64,000 bases of DNA from an uncultured Aquimarina sp. (GTDB lineage: Bacteria > Bacteroidota > Bacteroidia > Flavobacteriales > Flavobacteriaceae). A program made the translations under genes and the position numbers. A model generated the notes under the pieces. It did no database searches, was not told where the DNA came from, and saw nothing but the letters and a program-made list of their open reading frames with translations. Numbering within the stretch: the first letter of the stretch is position 1; each line of letters opens with the position of its first letter. The DNA is taken from NCBI GenBank assembly GCA_947498455.1, contig CANMKK010000021.1, positions 1-64,000 of the forward strand, given 5' to 3'. Shown here piece by piece: positions 18,801 through 27,327 of the stretch.

Positions 18801-19531
18801 GGTATATCCGATTGATTGTATTAAGTGCTAAATGGGAGAACGAAAATCATCATTACTTTAATGGAAATGAATTGTCTGAGATAGCCCAATTCATACAGAA
18901 AAAATCAAATTCTTTTATAAAAGTAAAGGTACAGAACCCAGAAGTAGAATGGTTGTTGGTAAACTGTATCGTAAAATTTTATGAAGAAGATGATGGAGGG
19001 TATTATATCAATGAACTCAATAAGGTGATAAGCGATTACCTATGCCCAATGCCAACAGGAAATAGCAGTATTGAAGGAATCGGAGCAACGGTAGAACCAA
19101 GAATGTTAGTAAGTCATATTGAGAATTTGCCATATATAAAGGGAGTAGAGCAATTAAATATAGAGCACATTATCAAAAAAGAGATGAATGACTTTACGCT
19201 AAAAGTATATAAGGAAGATGAAATGATACGGCCTACAAAACCATCATCTATTCTGGCTCCAATGCGTAAACATCATATCAATTCGCACCCGATAACTGAA
19301 GAAAATAACGAAGAGAAACCAGAAGAAATGCTAAACTTACAGGTCGGGATAGATTATATAATTGAGGCAGACGGAGATGTAGAACAAGAAGAAAATATCC
19401 AAGTAGAAAAACCAGAAGTTATAACTACTGATAGAGAAGAAACTTCAGTAGAACTAAAAAAAGAAGTAGTACAGAGAGAAAAGTCAAATACGGTATTGAC
19501 GTTCGAAATGAATGAATCAGACGAGAACTAG
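15842..19531 (+). CDS. Large baseplate-J-like wedge protein (Afp11-type)
   Basis: The protein has about 1229 residues from ATG 15842. A TTG at 15830, 3 bp after the gp25 stop, would add four residues (MTTR) and cannot be excluded. The start MIERRKGTIQHQR and the central CFEVTPQSESVAIPEKTQV segment, then TEVSERIRHKDRAVTLWDYE further on, are typical of baseplate J/gp6-like proteins of contractile systems. The last ~100 residues are Glu-rich and low complexity, a long acidic tail that is not needed for the fold. The gene probably encodes the main wedge subunit bridging gp25 and the second baseplate protein. The stop codon lies in the first of three hairpin repeats. Confidence 0.87.
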   Translation: MIERRKGTIQHQRKNEHLILQDFKIDDRSFEDLMGYLTSYVEYINFYNTDNVIDGNWRILLEHDPIIYMVTIIQESVSDLTVTKDKKEIIQNILQWYSKIEKWEKDLLGFNESILANKIGNIVSDVLQYQRSTVAEYLKRIEDEHISKPQTFFDVVKIYSKPPPPKKKKIDLSEIVETLKKVIYHIQNFTKRYLKAYIFKKDNHLPNNAMYITFVLLYKKLQGHINQLSKRHLDFYYKDILRQTISKAIPTTTVVCFEVTPQSESVAIPEKTQVSAGKLFGSKEEILFETNKAILINPIRLASLETLFFNTSSFIKVGTDQPIISSILKNELIRDTKKNPEASNWALFGADQNTLINSEIASNAVVDLGFMIGSPVLFLEEGRREVILTFSLEEDTANHIFWELLQQIATNEKLPFDTIFNRIFEEAFTVSYTSVKGWERVLSYETSYDKDENTFILSFILQSTAAPITSLPTEKEYSIWPMIRVVFDEYASVYVYSFFKGVVLEHITIDVEVTEIKNLALYNNIGKMPLTKSFDLFGPLPAKGGYLMIGKSELFKKELTSLDVHLEWETVPGDYGGFDTYYNEYEEAFTNDSFTVKVETLSNGYWFPREEELIQEQNLFEMDTCITPEGYDSTLISPKKSFVLNNLDPYEFSRDYRLWDPLKYSVHTQSGFVKLTLLAPKYAFGQELYQKNYTEIAVYNANNEDTMPLPNKPFVPKVKGVSLDYKAKDVMYFNNAFSNDDTANASAGDYLHISPFGIEKTISNSKVYKNTLITDYAGEGYLYMKLCGLSTGVGFSMFFDLQNQTTTYNLIRNNIAFQFKEANNWITLTEKYIISDNTNQLTKSGIIEFRMPSHIRIDKKDIFEMRCIAKRQAYVYPKIKGVYVNAVTASCISDNKDVIGKQIPANSITKTVKKITAVKQVLQPEASYGGKLPGTEAMFYTEVSERIRHKDRAVTLWDYERLILQYFHEVIAAKCTNLNDDFKPQAGYIRLIVLSAKWENENHHYFNGNELSEIAQFIQKKSNSFIKVKVQNPEVEWLLVNCIVKFYEEDDGGYYINELNKVISDYLCPMPTGNSSIEGIGATVEPRMLVSHIENLPYIKGVEQLNIEHIIKKEMNDFTLKVYKEDEMIRPTKPSSILAPMRKHHINSHPITEENNEEKPEEMLNLQVGIDYIIEADGDVEQEENIQVEKPEVITTDREETSVELKKEVVQREKSNTVLTFEMNESDEN

Positions 19532-19723
19532 ACCTGTCAGGTTTTGGAAACCTGACAGGTCTGTAGAACAAGAAGGTATTTAGATAGGTTCTTATAGACA
19601 TATGTTTTTTAGACCTGTCGGTTTTAGAAACCTATCGAGTTTGGACAACAAGAAGGTATTTAGATAAGTTCTTATAGATATACGTTTTTTAGACCTGTAA
19701 GGTTTTGGGAACCTGACAGGTCT
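19530..19723. repeat. Three tandem ~80-bp units, each with a strong hairpin
   Basis: Hairpins begin at 19530, 19611 and 19691. The first and third have long arms (AGACCTGTCAGGTTT pairing with AAACCTGACAGGTCT, loop TGG; the third has a few changes); the second is diverged. The linkers are near-identical (AGAAGGTATTTAGATA shared by the first two) and end in a T-run just before the next hairpin. On the plus strand no T-run follows the hairpins, so they are not standard terminators for the operon. The arm sequence resembles REP-like palindromes I know from other Bacteroidota. Confidence 0.9.
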
Positions 19724-19806
19724 GGATAACAACAAGACCTTTAGATAGTATTAGAAATAAGTAATTTTTGTGCCAGATAATATGAATTACACAAAATAAG
19801 ATCAAA

Positions 19807-20559
19807 GTGAAAATTAAGCTATTAAATAGAAAAAGCCTCAAATCACTATTCAGTGCAGGAGCGCGACCCAAAGAAAGTAACTTTTCCAGTCTTATTGATT
19901 CTATGATAAATAAGATTGATGATGGAATATCTAAAAATGTGGAAGATGGTTTAGTACTAGCACCGCAAGGAAAAGAATCAGATAAAGTAATTAGTTTTTA
20001 TGAAAATGTAGAAGATGAATTACCACAGTGGAGTATAGAACTTAATCAAGAAGAAGATAAAGGGTTATCGATAACTTCTCCTGTTACGGATAAAGAAGCT
20101 ACACAAGTAATGCATTTTCAGAAAACAGGAGAGATCGGTGTAGGAACTAAAAAACCTAGAACTACGGTAGAGGTTGATGGGGTTTTAGGAGCAAAATCCC
20201 GAATAGGAACCTACAAACTAGCTACTGTTCCGGCAGATGGGGAATGGCATGATATTATTACTGGTTTAGATGGATGTGTCGCCTTTGAAGTGGTCGCTCA
20301 GGTAGGCAAAGAAAAAACTGGTAAATATGCCCTATTACACGCACAGGCGCTTAGTACCTTTGGGAAGTCACATCATAAAATAAGAAAGACACAAGCACAT
20401 TATGGATGGTTTTGGAATAAAATAGCCATACGATTTACTGGTAGTACCTATAACTATAAGCTACAGCTTAAAACAAGATCAGATTATGGGGCTGGACAAA
20501 AAATTAATTTCCACGTTACTAAAATGTGGGATACGACGATTATGGAACTGTTTAAATAG
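19807..20559 (+). CDS. eCIS fibre-like / receptor-contact protein
   Basis: The 250-residue protein starts at GTG 19807 (MKIKLLNRKSLKSLFSAGAR); no ATG lies upstream in frame. Residues 95-125 (HFQKTGEIGVGTKKPRTTVE) look like the short repeat that leads into trimeric fibre tips. The C-terminal ~120 residues (VPADGEWHDIITGLDGCVAF, then AHYGWFWNKIAIRF and YKLQLKTRSDYG) form a compact beta-rich domain that I associate with eCIS and phage-like fibre genes of Bacteroidota. By position between the two large baseplate genes it is the best candidate for Afp13-type tail fibre function, though much shorter. Receptor unknown. Hairpin repeats precede it, so expression may be uncoupled. Confidence 0.65.
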   Translation: MKIKLLNRKSLKSLFSAGARPKESNFSSLIDSMINKIDDGISKNVEDGLVLAPQGKESDKVISFYENVEDELPQWSIELNQEEDKGLSITSPVTDKEATQVMHFQKTGEIGVGTKKPRTTVEVDGVLGAKSRIGTYKLATVPADGEWHDIITGLDGCVAFEVVAQVGKEKTGKYALLHAQALSTFGKSHHKIRKTQAHYGWFWNKIAIRFTGSTYNYKLQLKTRSDYGAGQKINFHVTKMWDTTIMELFK

Positions 20560-20665
20560 TACTTGGTTGGAAATAGTCAATTTTTATGATTTGAATTTAA
20601 AAAATAAATCTAATAAGGATTTATTTCTAATCAGACACTACCATAAACATTACGCTTTTATATAA

Positions 20666-23539
20666 GTGGATAGAGAAGGATATATACATAAAAAGAAAAA
20701 AGGAACAGGTCTGTATGAAGACCTTCATCTGGAGGGACTGGAAATCCTTCAGAAGTTAAGTGGTGGCGTATGGACAGATTATAATGAACATGATCCGGGT
20801 ATTACATTATTAGAAAACATATCCTATGCACTCACAGAGTTAATACATAAAACAGAATTACCAATGGAAGATCTTCTCTTGCAAAAAGAAGGAGAAGAAC
20901 TGCGTTCTGGAGATAATGGCTTATTTGAAGCATCAGATATTTTAACCACAGACCCTATTACATTTAATGATTATAGAAAAATATGGATTGATCAAATAAG
21001 CAATGTAAAAAATGTATGGATTCATCCAGTAGCCATTGATGCCGAAATGGCTACGAATATCAAAGGATTACTATATGTATATGTAGAAAAATATACATAT
21101 GAACTAGATAAAGAGGATGAACTTATAGAGAATCAGCGTATTATCCAAGAAGTGACAGCTTTATATAATGATCATAGGAATTTATGCGAAGATATTTACA
21201 AGGTAGAAATATACGAACCTCTATTTCTTACTATGGAGCTACAAGTTTCGTTGTCAGAAGTAGTTGATGGGGAAGAAATATTAGCAACCATACTTAATGA
21301 GGTGAATAATTATTTAACCCCAGAAGTGAACTACTATCCACTGTGGAAATTGCAAGAAAAAGGGATGTCAACGAATGAGATTTTTAATGGCCCCCGATTG
21401 TCTAATGGGTTTATACTAGAAGAAGATTTAAAAGAACCATTAAAAGAGATCTTCATATCAGATATTATAAAAATAATTTCCAGAATCTCAGGGATAGTAA
21501 GTATTGCTAATTTTTGTCTGACTTATAAAGATAAAAAGACCGGGCAAGAAGTGTCGATTAGAGATCGTTTGGATATCCCCATACATAAAGCTCCTGTTAT
21601 TGATTTTCCAGTATCTAATGAAAAATTGATTTTCGAGAATTCCGGAATTTTATTTCATCCGGATTTAACCGAAGCTAAGAAACAATTATCATTTATTCAG
21701 GCATTGGATTATGGGAGTTACAAAGCTGCATCTTCATCTTTAAATAATATATCAATCCCTAAAGGAACTTATAGAGATATTACTGCACATTATCCTATTA
21801 GAAAACAGTTTCCGGAGTTATATGGTATCGGAGATGCTGGTATTAGTAAGAATGCAACCCCTTTGCGAAAAGCCCAGGTAAAACAGCTTAAATCATACCT
21901 AATGCCCTTGGATCAGTTGATGATTAATTTTCTGAGCCAATTACATCATGTATATACCCTATATGATGTTCATCACAAAGTGGAAAACTCTTATTTTACA
22001 AAAGAATTACCGGATTTAAAGGATTTAATAGAATTAATACGACCTCCAGAAAATTATGAAGATGTATCAGAAGTGACATCCTATTGGAATACTTTGGTGG
22101 AATCTCTAAATATGCGTTATGATGCCAATGCATTACAGCGGTTCGATAAAGTAGCAGATGAATTATTAGCCAGATATAATGAAGAGTTTAGAACCTATTC
22201 ACTGCGTAAAATTAATAGTAATTGTTATGGAGAAGCATTAACATCGGCTAGATTCGAAAAAGAAGCGTTAGAGCTAAAGAGAAGTTTTATTGCTTCCTAT
22301 GATGTGATTAGTTATACAAGAGCACGTTCTTTTAATTATCACATCATGTCTGGCATAGAAACTAAGGAGCATCAACAAAAATCAATTCCTGGATTATTTC
22401 AAAAAATAGCTATTCTTACAGGTATTAATGATTTTAAAATACGTTCATTAACCCAAAATATTATCGATTCGGGAATTACGGTACACCCAAGAGCAATCGA
22501 GGTTGAGGTTAAAGTAAGAGAAATAGATATTCATACACCCGGAGAGGATATTGCCATCGTAGCAATAGAAGATATTACTGTTAGTGAGGTGATAAAAGAT
22601 GATCTTTATAAAGCGATGCACTATGTAGGAGAAGAAGATACTATTTTAAATGATGTATTAAAAAATGGAGTTTTAAGGGAAAATTATACCATTAAAAAAG
22701 ATCCTTCTGTAGCAGATCGATATTATGTACTCTATCATAGAGGAGCTAACGCATCCAATATAACACACATATCCGATAGTCAGGAAAACGCAACACAATC
22801 TGTTGAGAAGGCAATTAATTACTTGATAGATGTGAATCATAAAAGCGAAGGCTTTTTTGCCGTAGAGCATTTGTTATTATTACCTCCGCTTACTGGTGAT
22901 TATTTTGGGTTTTATTTAGATTTTTCGGATGTATTACTAGGAATAAACCTCAGAATAGAGCATCAGGAAAGAACTTCTTGTTACAATCGAAATCAAAAAA
23001 TAAACAAACTACTAGATGAATTATGGGCAGAAGAATTACAATATAAAGGAATACTGCATAATAATTGTTACAGGATAGAAATTTGTAGCTCAGAAGGAGA
23101 AGTACTGGCAATTTCCAAAGATGTGTATGATACAGAAAAGGAGTGGAAGGAAATTGTTGAAAAGCTAACGAATGAGTTACCAAAAATAGAAAAACAACGA
23201 GTAGCGGATAATATTCAGTGTTATGTGTATTATGGCGAAAATGAGGTAGAAGAGCGTTTCTTTTCCTTTAGGATGAGTTATGTGTTACCATCCTGGCCGG
23301 TACGTTTTCAGAATGCCAGTTTTAGAATGATGTTTGAAAATATAGTGTATGAACATGCACCCATTCATATTAGATCCGAAGTATACTGGTTGAATTATGA
23401 TGTTGTACACCTGTTTGAAGCCTATTATTTTAAATGGTTAGAACTACTATCCGATGCTACTGTAATTGAAGAACGCATGTATCAGGCCTATCAATTGATA
23501 ACAATGTTGCAAGAGCTACAAGAATATAATGAACAGTGA
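20666..23539 (+). CDS. Second large baseplate protein (Afp12-type)
   Basis: The 957-residue protein starts at GTG 20666 (MDREGYIHKKKKGTGLYEDL). GVWTDYNEHDPGITLLENIS at about residues 36-55 is the hallmark of baseplate-J-like proteins of contractile systems. The rest is helical and beta-mixed without catalytic motifs. Afp/PVC clusters have two such large wedge proteins (Afp11 and Afp12), and this is the second. It follows the fibre-like gene after 106 bp and overlaps the tape-measure start by 4 bp (GTGA). Confidence 0.85.
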   Translation: MDREGYIHKKKKGTGLYEDLHLEGLEILQKLSGGVWTDYNEHDPGITLLENISYALTELIHKTELPMEDLLLQKEGEELRSGDNGLFEASDILTTDPITFNDYRKIWIDQISNVKNVWIHPVAIDAEMATNIKGLLYVYVEKYTYELDKEDELIENQRIIQEVTALYNDHRNLCEDIYKVEIYEPLFLTMELQVSLSEVVDGEEILATILNEVNNYLTPEVNYYPLWKLQEKGMSTNEIFNGPRLSNGFILEEDLKEPLKEIFISDIIKIISRISGIVSIANFCLTYKDKKTGQEVSIRDRLDIPIHKAPVIDFPVSNEKLIFENSGILFHPDLTEAKKQLSFIQALDYGSYKAASSSLNNISIPKGTYRDITAHYPIRKQFPELYGIGDAGISKNATPLRKAQVKQLKSYLMPLDQLMINFLSQLHHVYTLYDVHHKVENSYFTKELPDLKDLIELIRPPENYEDVSEVTSYWNTLVESLNMRYDANALQRFDKVADELLARYNEEFRTYSLRKINSNCYGEALTSARFEKEALELKRSFIASYDVISYTRARSFNYHIMSGIETKEHQQKSIPGLFQKIAILTGINDFKIRSLTQNIIDSGITVHPRAIEVEVKVREIDIHTPGEDIAIVAIEDITVSEVIKDDLYKAMHYVGEEDTILNDVLKNGVLRENYTIKKDPSVADRYYVLYHRGANASNITHISDSQENATQSVEKAINYLIDVNHKSEGFFAVEHLLLLPPLTGDYFGFYLDFSDVLLGINLRIEHQERTSCYNRNQKINKLLDELWAEELQYKGILHNNCYRIEICSSEGEVLAISKDVYDTEKEWKEIVEKLTNELPKIEKQRVADNIQCYVYYGENEVEERFFSFRMSYVLPSWPVRFQNASFRMMFENIVYEHAPIHIRSEVYWLNYDVVHLFEAYYFKWLELLSDATVIEERMYQAYQLITMLQELQEYNEQ

Positions 23540-26500
23540 AAAATGAGCAAACACATATCATTAAGAGCCAGCGTTATGAAGTAGTCCTTGATAATGCCTC
23601 AGAAGCATATAGTTATCAGTCTAAGATAAGTTATTTACAGGCATATCAAATCAATTCGATATTACAAAAAGTAATGGATCAATACAGTTCCGAAGAGTTT
23701 CTGGATCAATTCGATGAAATTACTTTAGATATAGGAACTGTATCTCCTGCTAACTTCGAAAAAGAAATTATATATAAAATAGAGGAAGCTCTTTCCGCTT
23801 TTTTAAAGAATAATTCCTTTGATAACGGAATGTTAAAGACTGGAAAACGTATACAGATATTCAATAGGCAAATAGAGCAGTTTGATTTTTTTCTAAGAAA
23901 TGGATATATCAATTGGAGTACGGGACAGACAGAAAAACCTGTACAATTATTTCAGGAATTGATAACAAATAATAAGGAAGCACTTATTAAATTATTAAAA
24001 GAACAGGGAAAGAAACAGACAATACGAACCCGCTTAATAACACAGTTAAACGATGCTGTTCTAGAACAAATTGTAGAGGGAGTAGCAGGTAATGAGGGAG
24101 CGTACATTAATCAATATCGCAGCGATGTTATCAAAAAACAGAAAGACGAAAAAATAGTTGATACAAGTCCTGCCGATTTTAGAAACGCTACTTGGGAAAT
24201 TACATTGTCCTATATTTTTGTAGAAGTAAGCGGTTATTACAACAGAAAAAATTTCCTGAAACATTTAATATACAAAATTGCACAAAAATATAGAGTAACC
24301 TATAAAAGCCTGCTGGGAACAATTGTATTAGGAATAAAGGATAAACAAGATAGAGGAGCAAGAATCTTCGATTTGGAAAAATTATTGATGACGCTCCAAA
24401 ATGATGAAGAAAAAAAGGAAGAAAAGTTTCGTGCTGATTTTGAAAAAAGAACCTCACAAGTAGGAGAGCCTGAGTTTATAGAGATCTTTCAATATTTTAT
24501 CACTAATAGTTCGTTACCTATAGGAGCGGAAATAAGTTCTCTTAGTGAGTTTTATAAAAAGGTAGTAGTATATATAGATCAAAATCCTGCGGCGTTTTAC
24601 AATTTTTTCGATACCCTTGTACAACGTTCTTCGAATGTAGATTATTTAATTCGGCGTTTTCCCGATGCCATAATTTATAAAATAATTAGTGCTTCGAAAA
24701 ACACGGTATTTATAAAACTAACAGAAGTATTGTCTCAAGTAATAAAAGCTTCCAAAGAAATACCGCAAGGGCATACATTTTTAAATGCTTTAGTAGAGAA
24801 GCAAGGATTGATTTTATTAACTTCATATAAAGAAATACGAAATAAACCGGGTAATGATTGGGAAGAATTCTTGTTTCAGGTAGTGTGCCATCTGCCAATT
24901 GATAAGCAAACTATTAGAATATTAAATGAAATAGAAGAATCACTTCCTCTTTCAAAAAATGAACGCACTCCATTAACGAATGAATTATTAGTAAATAGAA
25001 TAGAAGTAATAGGAGTAGAGGAGGTGCAAGTTTTGGAAAATGAGGTGTATCAAAATAAATTTTCAATACAATTATATGAAACCTATAATCAGCGAAAAGA
25101 ATATTCTCTACAGCAGTTTCAATCATTTTTGAAAAAAGAAATATATACAGAAGAAGCTGTAAAACTTACCTATATACTTTTAGAAGTATGTGCAAAAAGT
25201 AAGATATATACGATTGGTGAGATCAAAGAATGGATACTTAAGCGAACAGAGGAATTACAGCAGAAAGGAAAGAATGCTGAAAAAGTAATACGTCAGATTC
25301 TCAAAATACTAAAACAGTTAGAAATAGATACTGTAATATGCCTGGGAGTAGAAAAAACATTAGAAGCATTTCATAAAAATAAGCATAAGAAATTGCCAAA
25401 GGTGGATTCTTCTGATACAATCAAAAGTAGTATTCCCGATAGTGCTTATAAAAAGTTAATAGAACAGATATATGATCAGTTTTATAAGCAAACAAAGGAA
25501 AGCTTATATGGAAGAGCTAGGAGATTGTTTGTGCAATTCTCTGAAGAGCATAAGGTATCAATTTCAGAATTAAAAGCATCATTAAGAAAGCAAATCACTC
25601 ACAGAAAGGATCTAAGGGTGATAAAAAGAATTGTAGAAGGTATTTCATCAGAAAGTATAGTCGGTACTCCTGAAAATATTGTAAATACTCAATATAAACT
25701 AGATTTGATACAATATTTTTCTATTACAGGAAAATTACCTTGGTGGGCAAAGGATATTAAATTATCCGTATTACAGGAATACCTCGCAGAGGTGCTCACA
25801 GAATTTCCTAAACAATTCTTGCAATGGTATGTGAGGGCAAAAAATCAACAAGTTTTGATTGGGATAATGTCAGATGGTACCTATGACACTTTTCTTAAGC
25901 AAGTAAACCCTTCTGCAAATGCATATATATTCAGTATAAAAAAAATCATTGATGAATTAATTTCAGAACAGATTAAAGGAATTAGAAGTGTAACAGATGA
26001 CGAGTTGCAGCAACTACGACATATGATTATTGCCTATGCTTTAAAAAATGTAAGCATGCAAGCTTTGGATTTTACAAAGTACTTAGTTAATACGATAGCC
26101 ATAGTATTTAAAATAGATAAAAAGGACAGTAAAGTATTAGTAAAGGAGCAAATCAACAATGAAAAGACATTTCAGCTAAAACAAGAAATAGTGGATTGGT
26201 TAGGTGCAGAGGCACAAGTAGAGCAAGACCTGGATGAGGTTACAAAACTAAAAGCATTAATCGAAGCCGAAAAAAATTGGAGTAGTGTAATTCATTTTAC
26301 TCCCAAAACAGAAATATTTTCCGCATTACAGGCTATCCAAAAAACAAAATCATCTGCTTTATTGTTTCATCTTAAGCGTACCTCTTTTAGGAAGCAATTG
26401 GTAAGTAAATTAAACCATAAGGAACAAATAGCTTTTGTTCAGTTGTTTATGGATGACACGAATCAATCCAGATTTAGTCAGGTTGTTACCATGTTTGAGA

Positions 26501-27327
26501 AATTACGAAAGCATATTACAGGATCGCAATATCAAAACATATGGCTGTATTTTCTGGAGGTAGTGTTATTCCATATCGCCATAGATAAACCCACAGATTG
26601 GACTGTACAAAGGTGGAGTACTATAGTATTACAATCTGTACGAATCATTATAAAAGATACAGTTCGCGAAGAAGAAATTATTTCCGAAATAGCCGAAGAA
26701 ACCAAAGGTAAAATGAAAGAGATGCTTCAGCAAACTAAGGAAGCTTTAGAAGAAAAGAAAAAAGAAACTTTCACCCAAGAAAAGAAGGAAGTACCGGAAG
26801 AAATGGAAGAAGAAACTATTGGCGATGCGATTTATATAGAAAATGCCGGGATGGTTATTTTAGGACCGTATATATTTATGTTATTTGATAGGCTAGGACT
26901 TATTGAAAATGGAGAGTTTAAGGATGCATATAGTATACATAAAGGAATCCATATATTACAATATGCAGTAACAGGAAAAGAATATGAAGAAGAGCAACAA
27001 CTAACATTAAACAAGATTATATGTGGTCTGGATATTCATACACCTATACAGAAGGAGATACCGATCGCACCAGAAGAAAAAGAACTGGTAGAAGGATTGC
27101 TAAAAGCTATTATTACCAATTGGAATATTCTAAAAAATACTTCTATAGAAGGACTTAGAGAATCATTTTTATGTAGAGAAGCCAGAATTGTGATTGAAGA
27201 AGATAGCTATGTACTAACAGTAGAACAAAAAGCATTTGATATGTTATTAGATCAAATTCCTTGGAGCATAGCAAAGTTAAAATTAAGTTGGATGCAAAAA
27301 TTAGTAGAAGTAGTATGGAGACAATAA
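23536..27327 (+). CDS. Contractile injection system tape measure protein (Afp14-like)
   Basis: The 1263-residue protein begins KNEQTHIIKSQRYEVVLDNA, followed by a segment (EFLDQFDEITLDIGTVSPAN) that is characteristic of the eCIS tape-measure family. Most of the sequence is charged and helix-rich. Residues about 1040-1100 are an extreme Glu/Lys coiled-coil-like stretch, followed by the conserved IYIENAGMVILGPYIFMLFD and a C-terminal WSIAKLKLSWMQKL. Tape measure length sets sheath length. The protein is large, so a comparatively long particle is expected (inference). The start is GTG overlapping the previous stop; the end overlaps the AAA+ start by 13 bp. Confidence 0.88.
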   Translation: MKNEQTHIIKSQRYEVVLDNASEAYSYQSKISYLQAYQINSILQKVMDQYSSEEFLDQFDEITLDIGTVSPANFEKEIIYKIEEALSAFLKNNSFDNGMLKTGKRIQIFNRQIEQFDFFLRNGYINWSTGQTEKPVQLFQELITNNKEALIKLLKEQGKKQTIRTRLITQLNDAVLEQIVEGVAGNEGAYINQYRSDVIKKQKDEKIVDTSPADFRNATWEITLSYIFVEVSGYYNRKNFLKHLIYKIAQKYRVTYKSLLGTIVLGIKDKQDRGARIFDLEKLLMTLQNDEEKKEEKFRADFEKRTSQVGEPEFIEIFQYFITNSSLPIGAEISSLSEFYKKVVVYIDQNPAAFYNFFDTLVQRSSNVDYLIRRFPDAIIYKIISASKNTVFIKLTEVLSQVIKASKEIPQGHTFLNALVEKQGLILLTSYKEIRNKPGNDWEEFLFQVVCHLPIDKQTIRILNEIEESLPLSKNERTPLTNELLVNRIEVIGVEEVQVLENEVYQNKFSIQLYETYNQRKEYSLQQFQSFLKKEIYTEEAVKLTYILLEVCAKSKIYTIGEIKEWILKRTEELQQKGKNAEKVIRQILKILKQLEIDTVICLGVEKTLEAFHKNKHKKLPKVDSSDTIKSSIPDSAYKKLIEQIYDQFYKQTKESLYGRARRLFVQFSEEHKVSISELKASLRKQITHRKDLRVIKRIVEGISSESIVGTPENIVNTQYKLDLIQYFSITGKLPWWAKDIKLSVLQEYLAEVLTEFPKQFLQWYVRAKNQQVLIGIMSDGTYDTFLKQVNPSANAYIFSIKKIIDELISEQIKGIRSVTDDELQQLRHMIIAYALKNVSMQALDFTKYLVNTIAIVFKIDKKDSKVLVKEQINNEKTFQLKQEIVDWLGAEAQVEQDLDEVTKLKALIEAEKNWSSVIHFTPKTEIFSALQAIQKTKSSALLFHLKRTSFRKQLVSKLNHKEQIAFVQLFMDDTNQSRFSQVVTMFEKLRKHITGSQYQNIWLYFLEVVLFHIAIDKPTDWTVQRWSTIVLQSVRIIIKDTVREEEIISEIAEETKGKMKEMLQQTKEALEEKKKETFTQEKKEVPEEMEEETIGDAIYIENAGMVILGPYIFMLFDRLGLIENGEFKDAYSIHKGIHILQYAVTGKEYEEEQQLTLNKIICGLDIHTPIQKEIPIAPEEKELVEGLLKAIITNWNILKNTSIEGLRESFLCREARIVIEEDSYVLTVEQKAFDMLLDQIPWSIAKLKLSWMQKLVEVVWRQ

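Noticed and set aside
19530..19723. CRISPR or rho-independent terminators
   Set aside because: Three units with near-identical linkers are not repeats plus unique spacers, and no T-run follows the stems on the operon strand.
19689..19871. Minus-strand 60-residue frame near the fibre gene
   Set aside because: It overlaps the third hairpin and the start of the fibre-like gene in antisense; low-complexity hydrophobic shadow.
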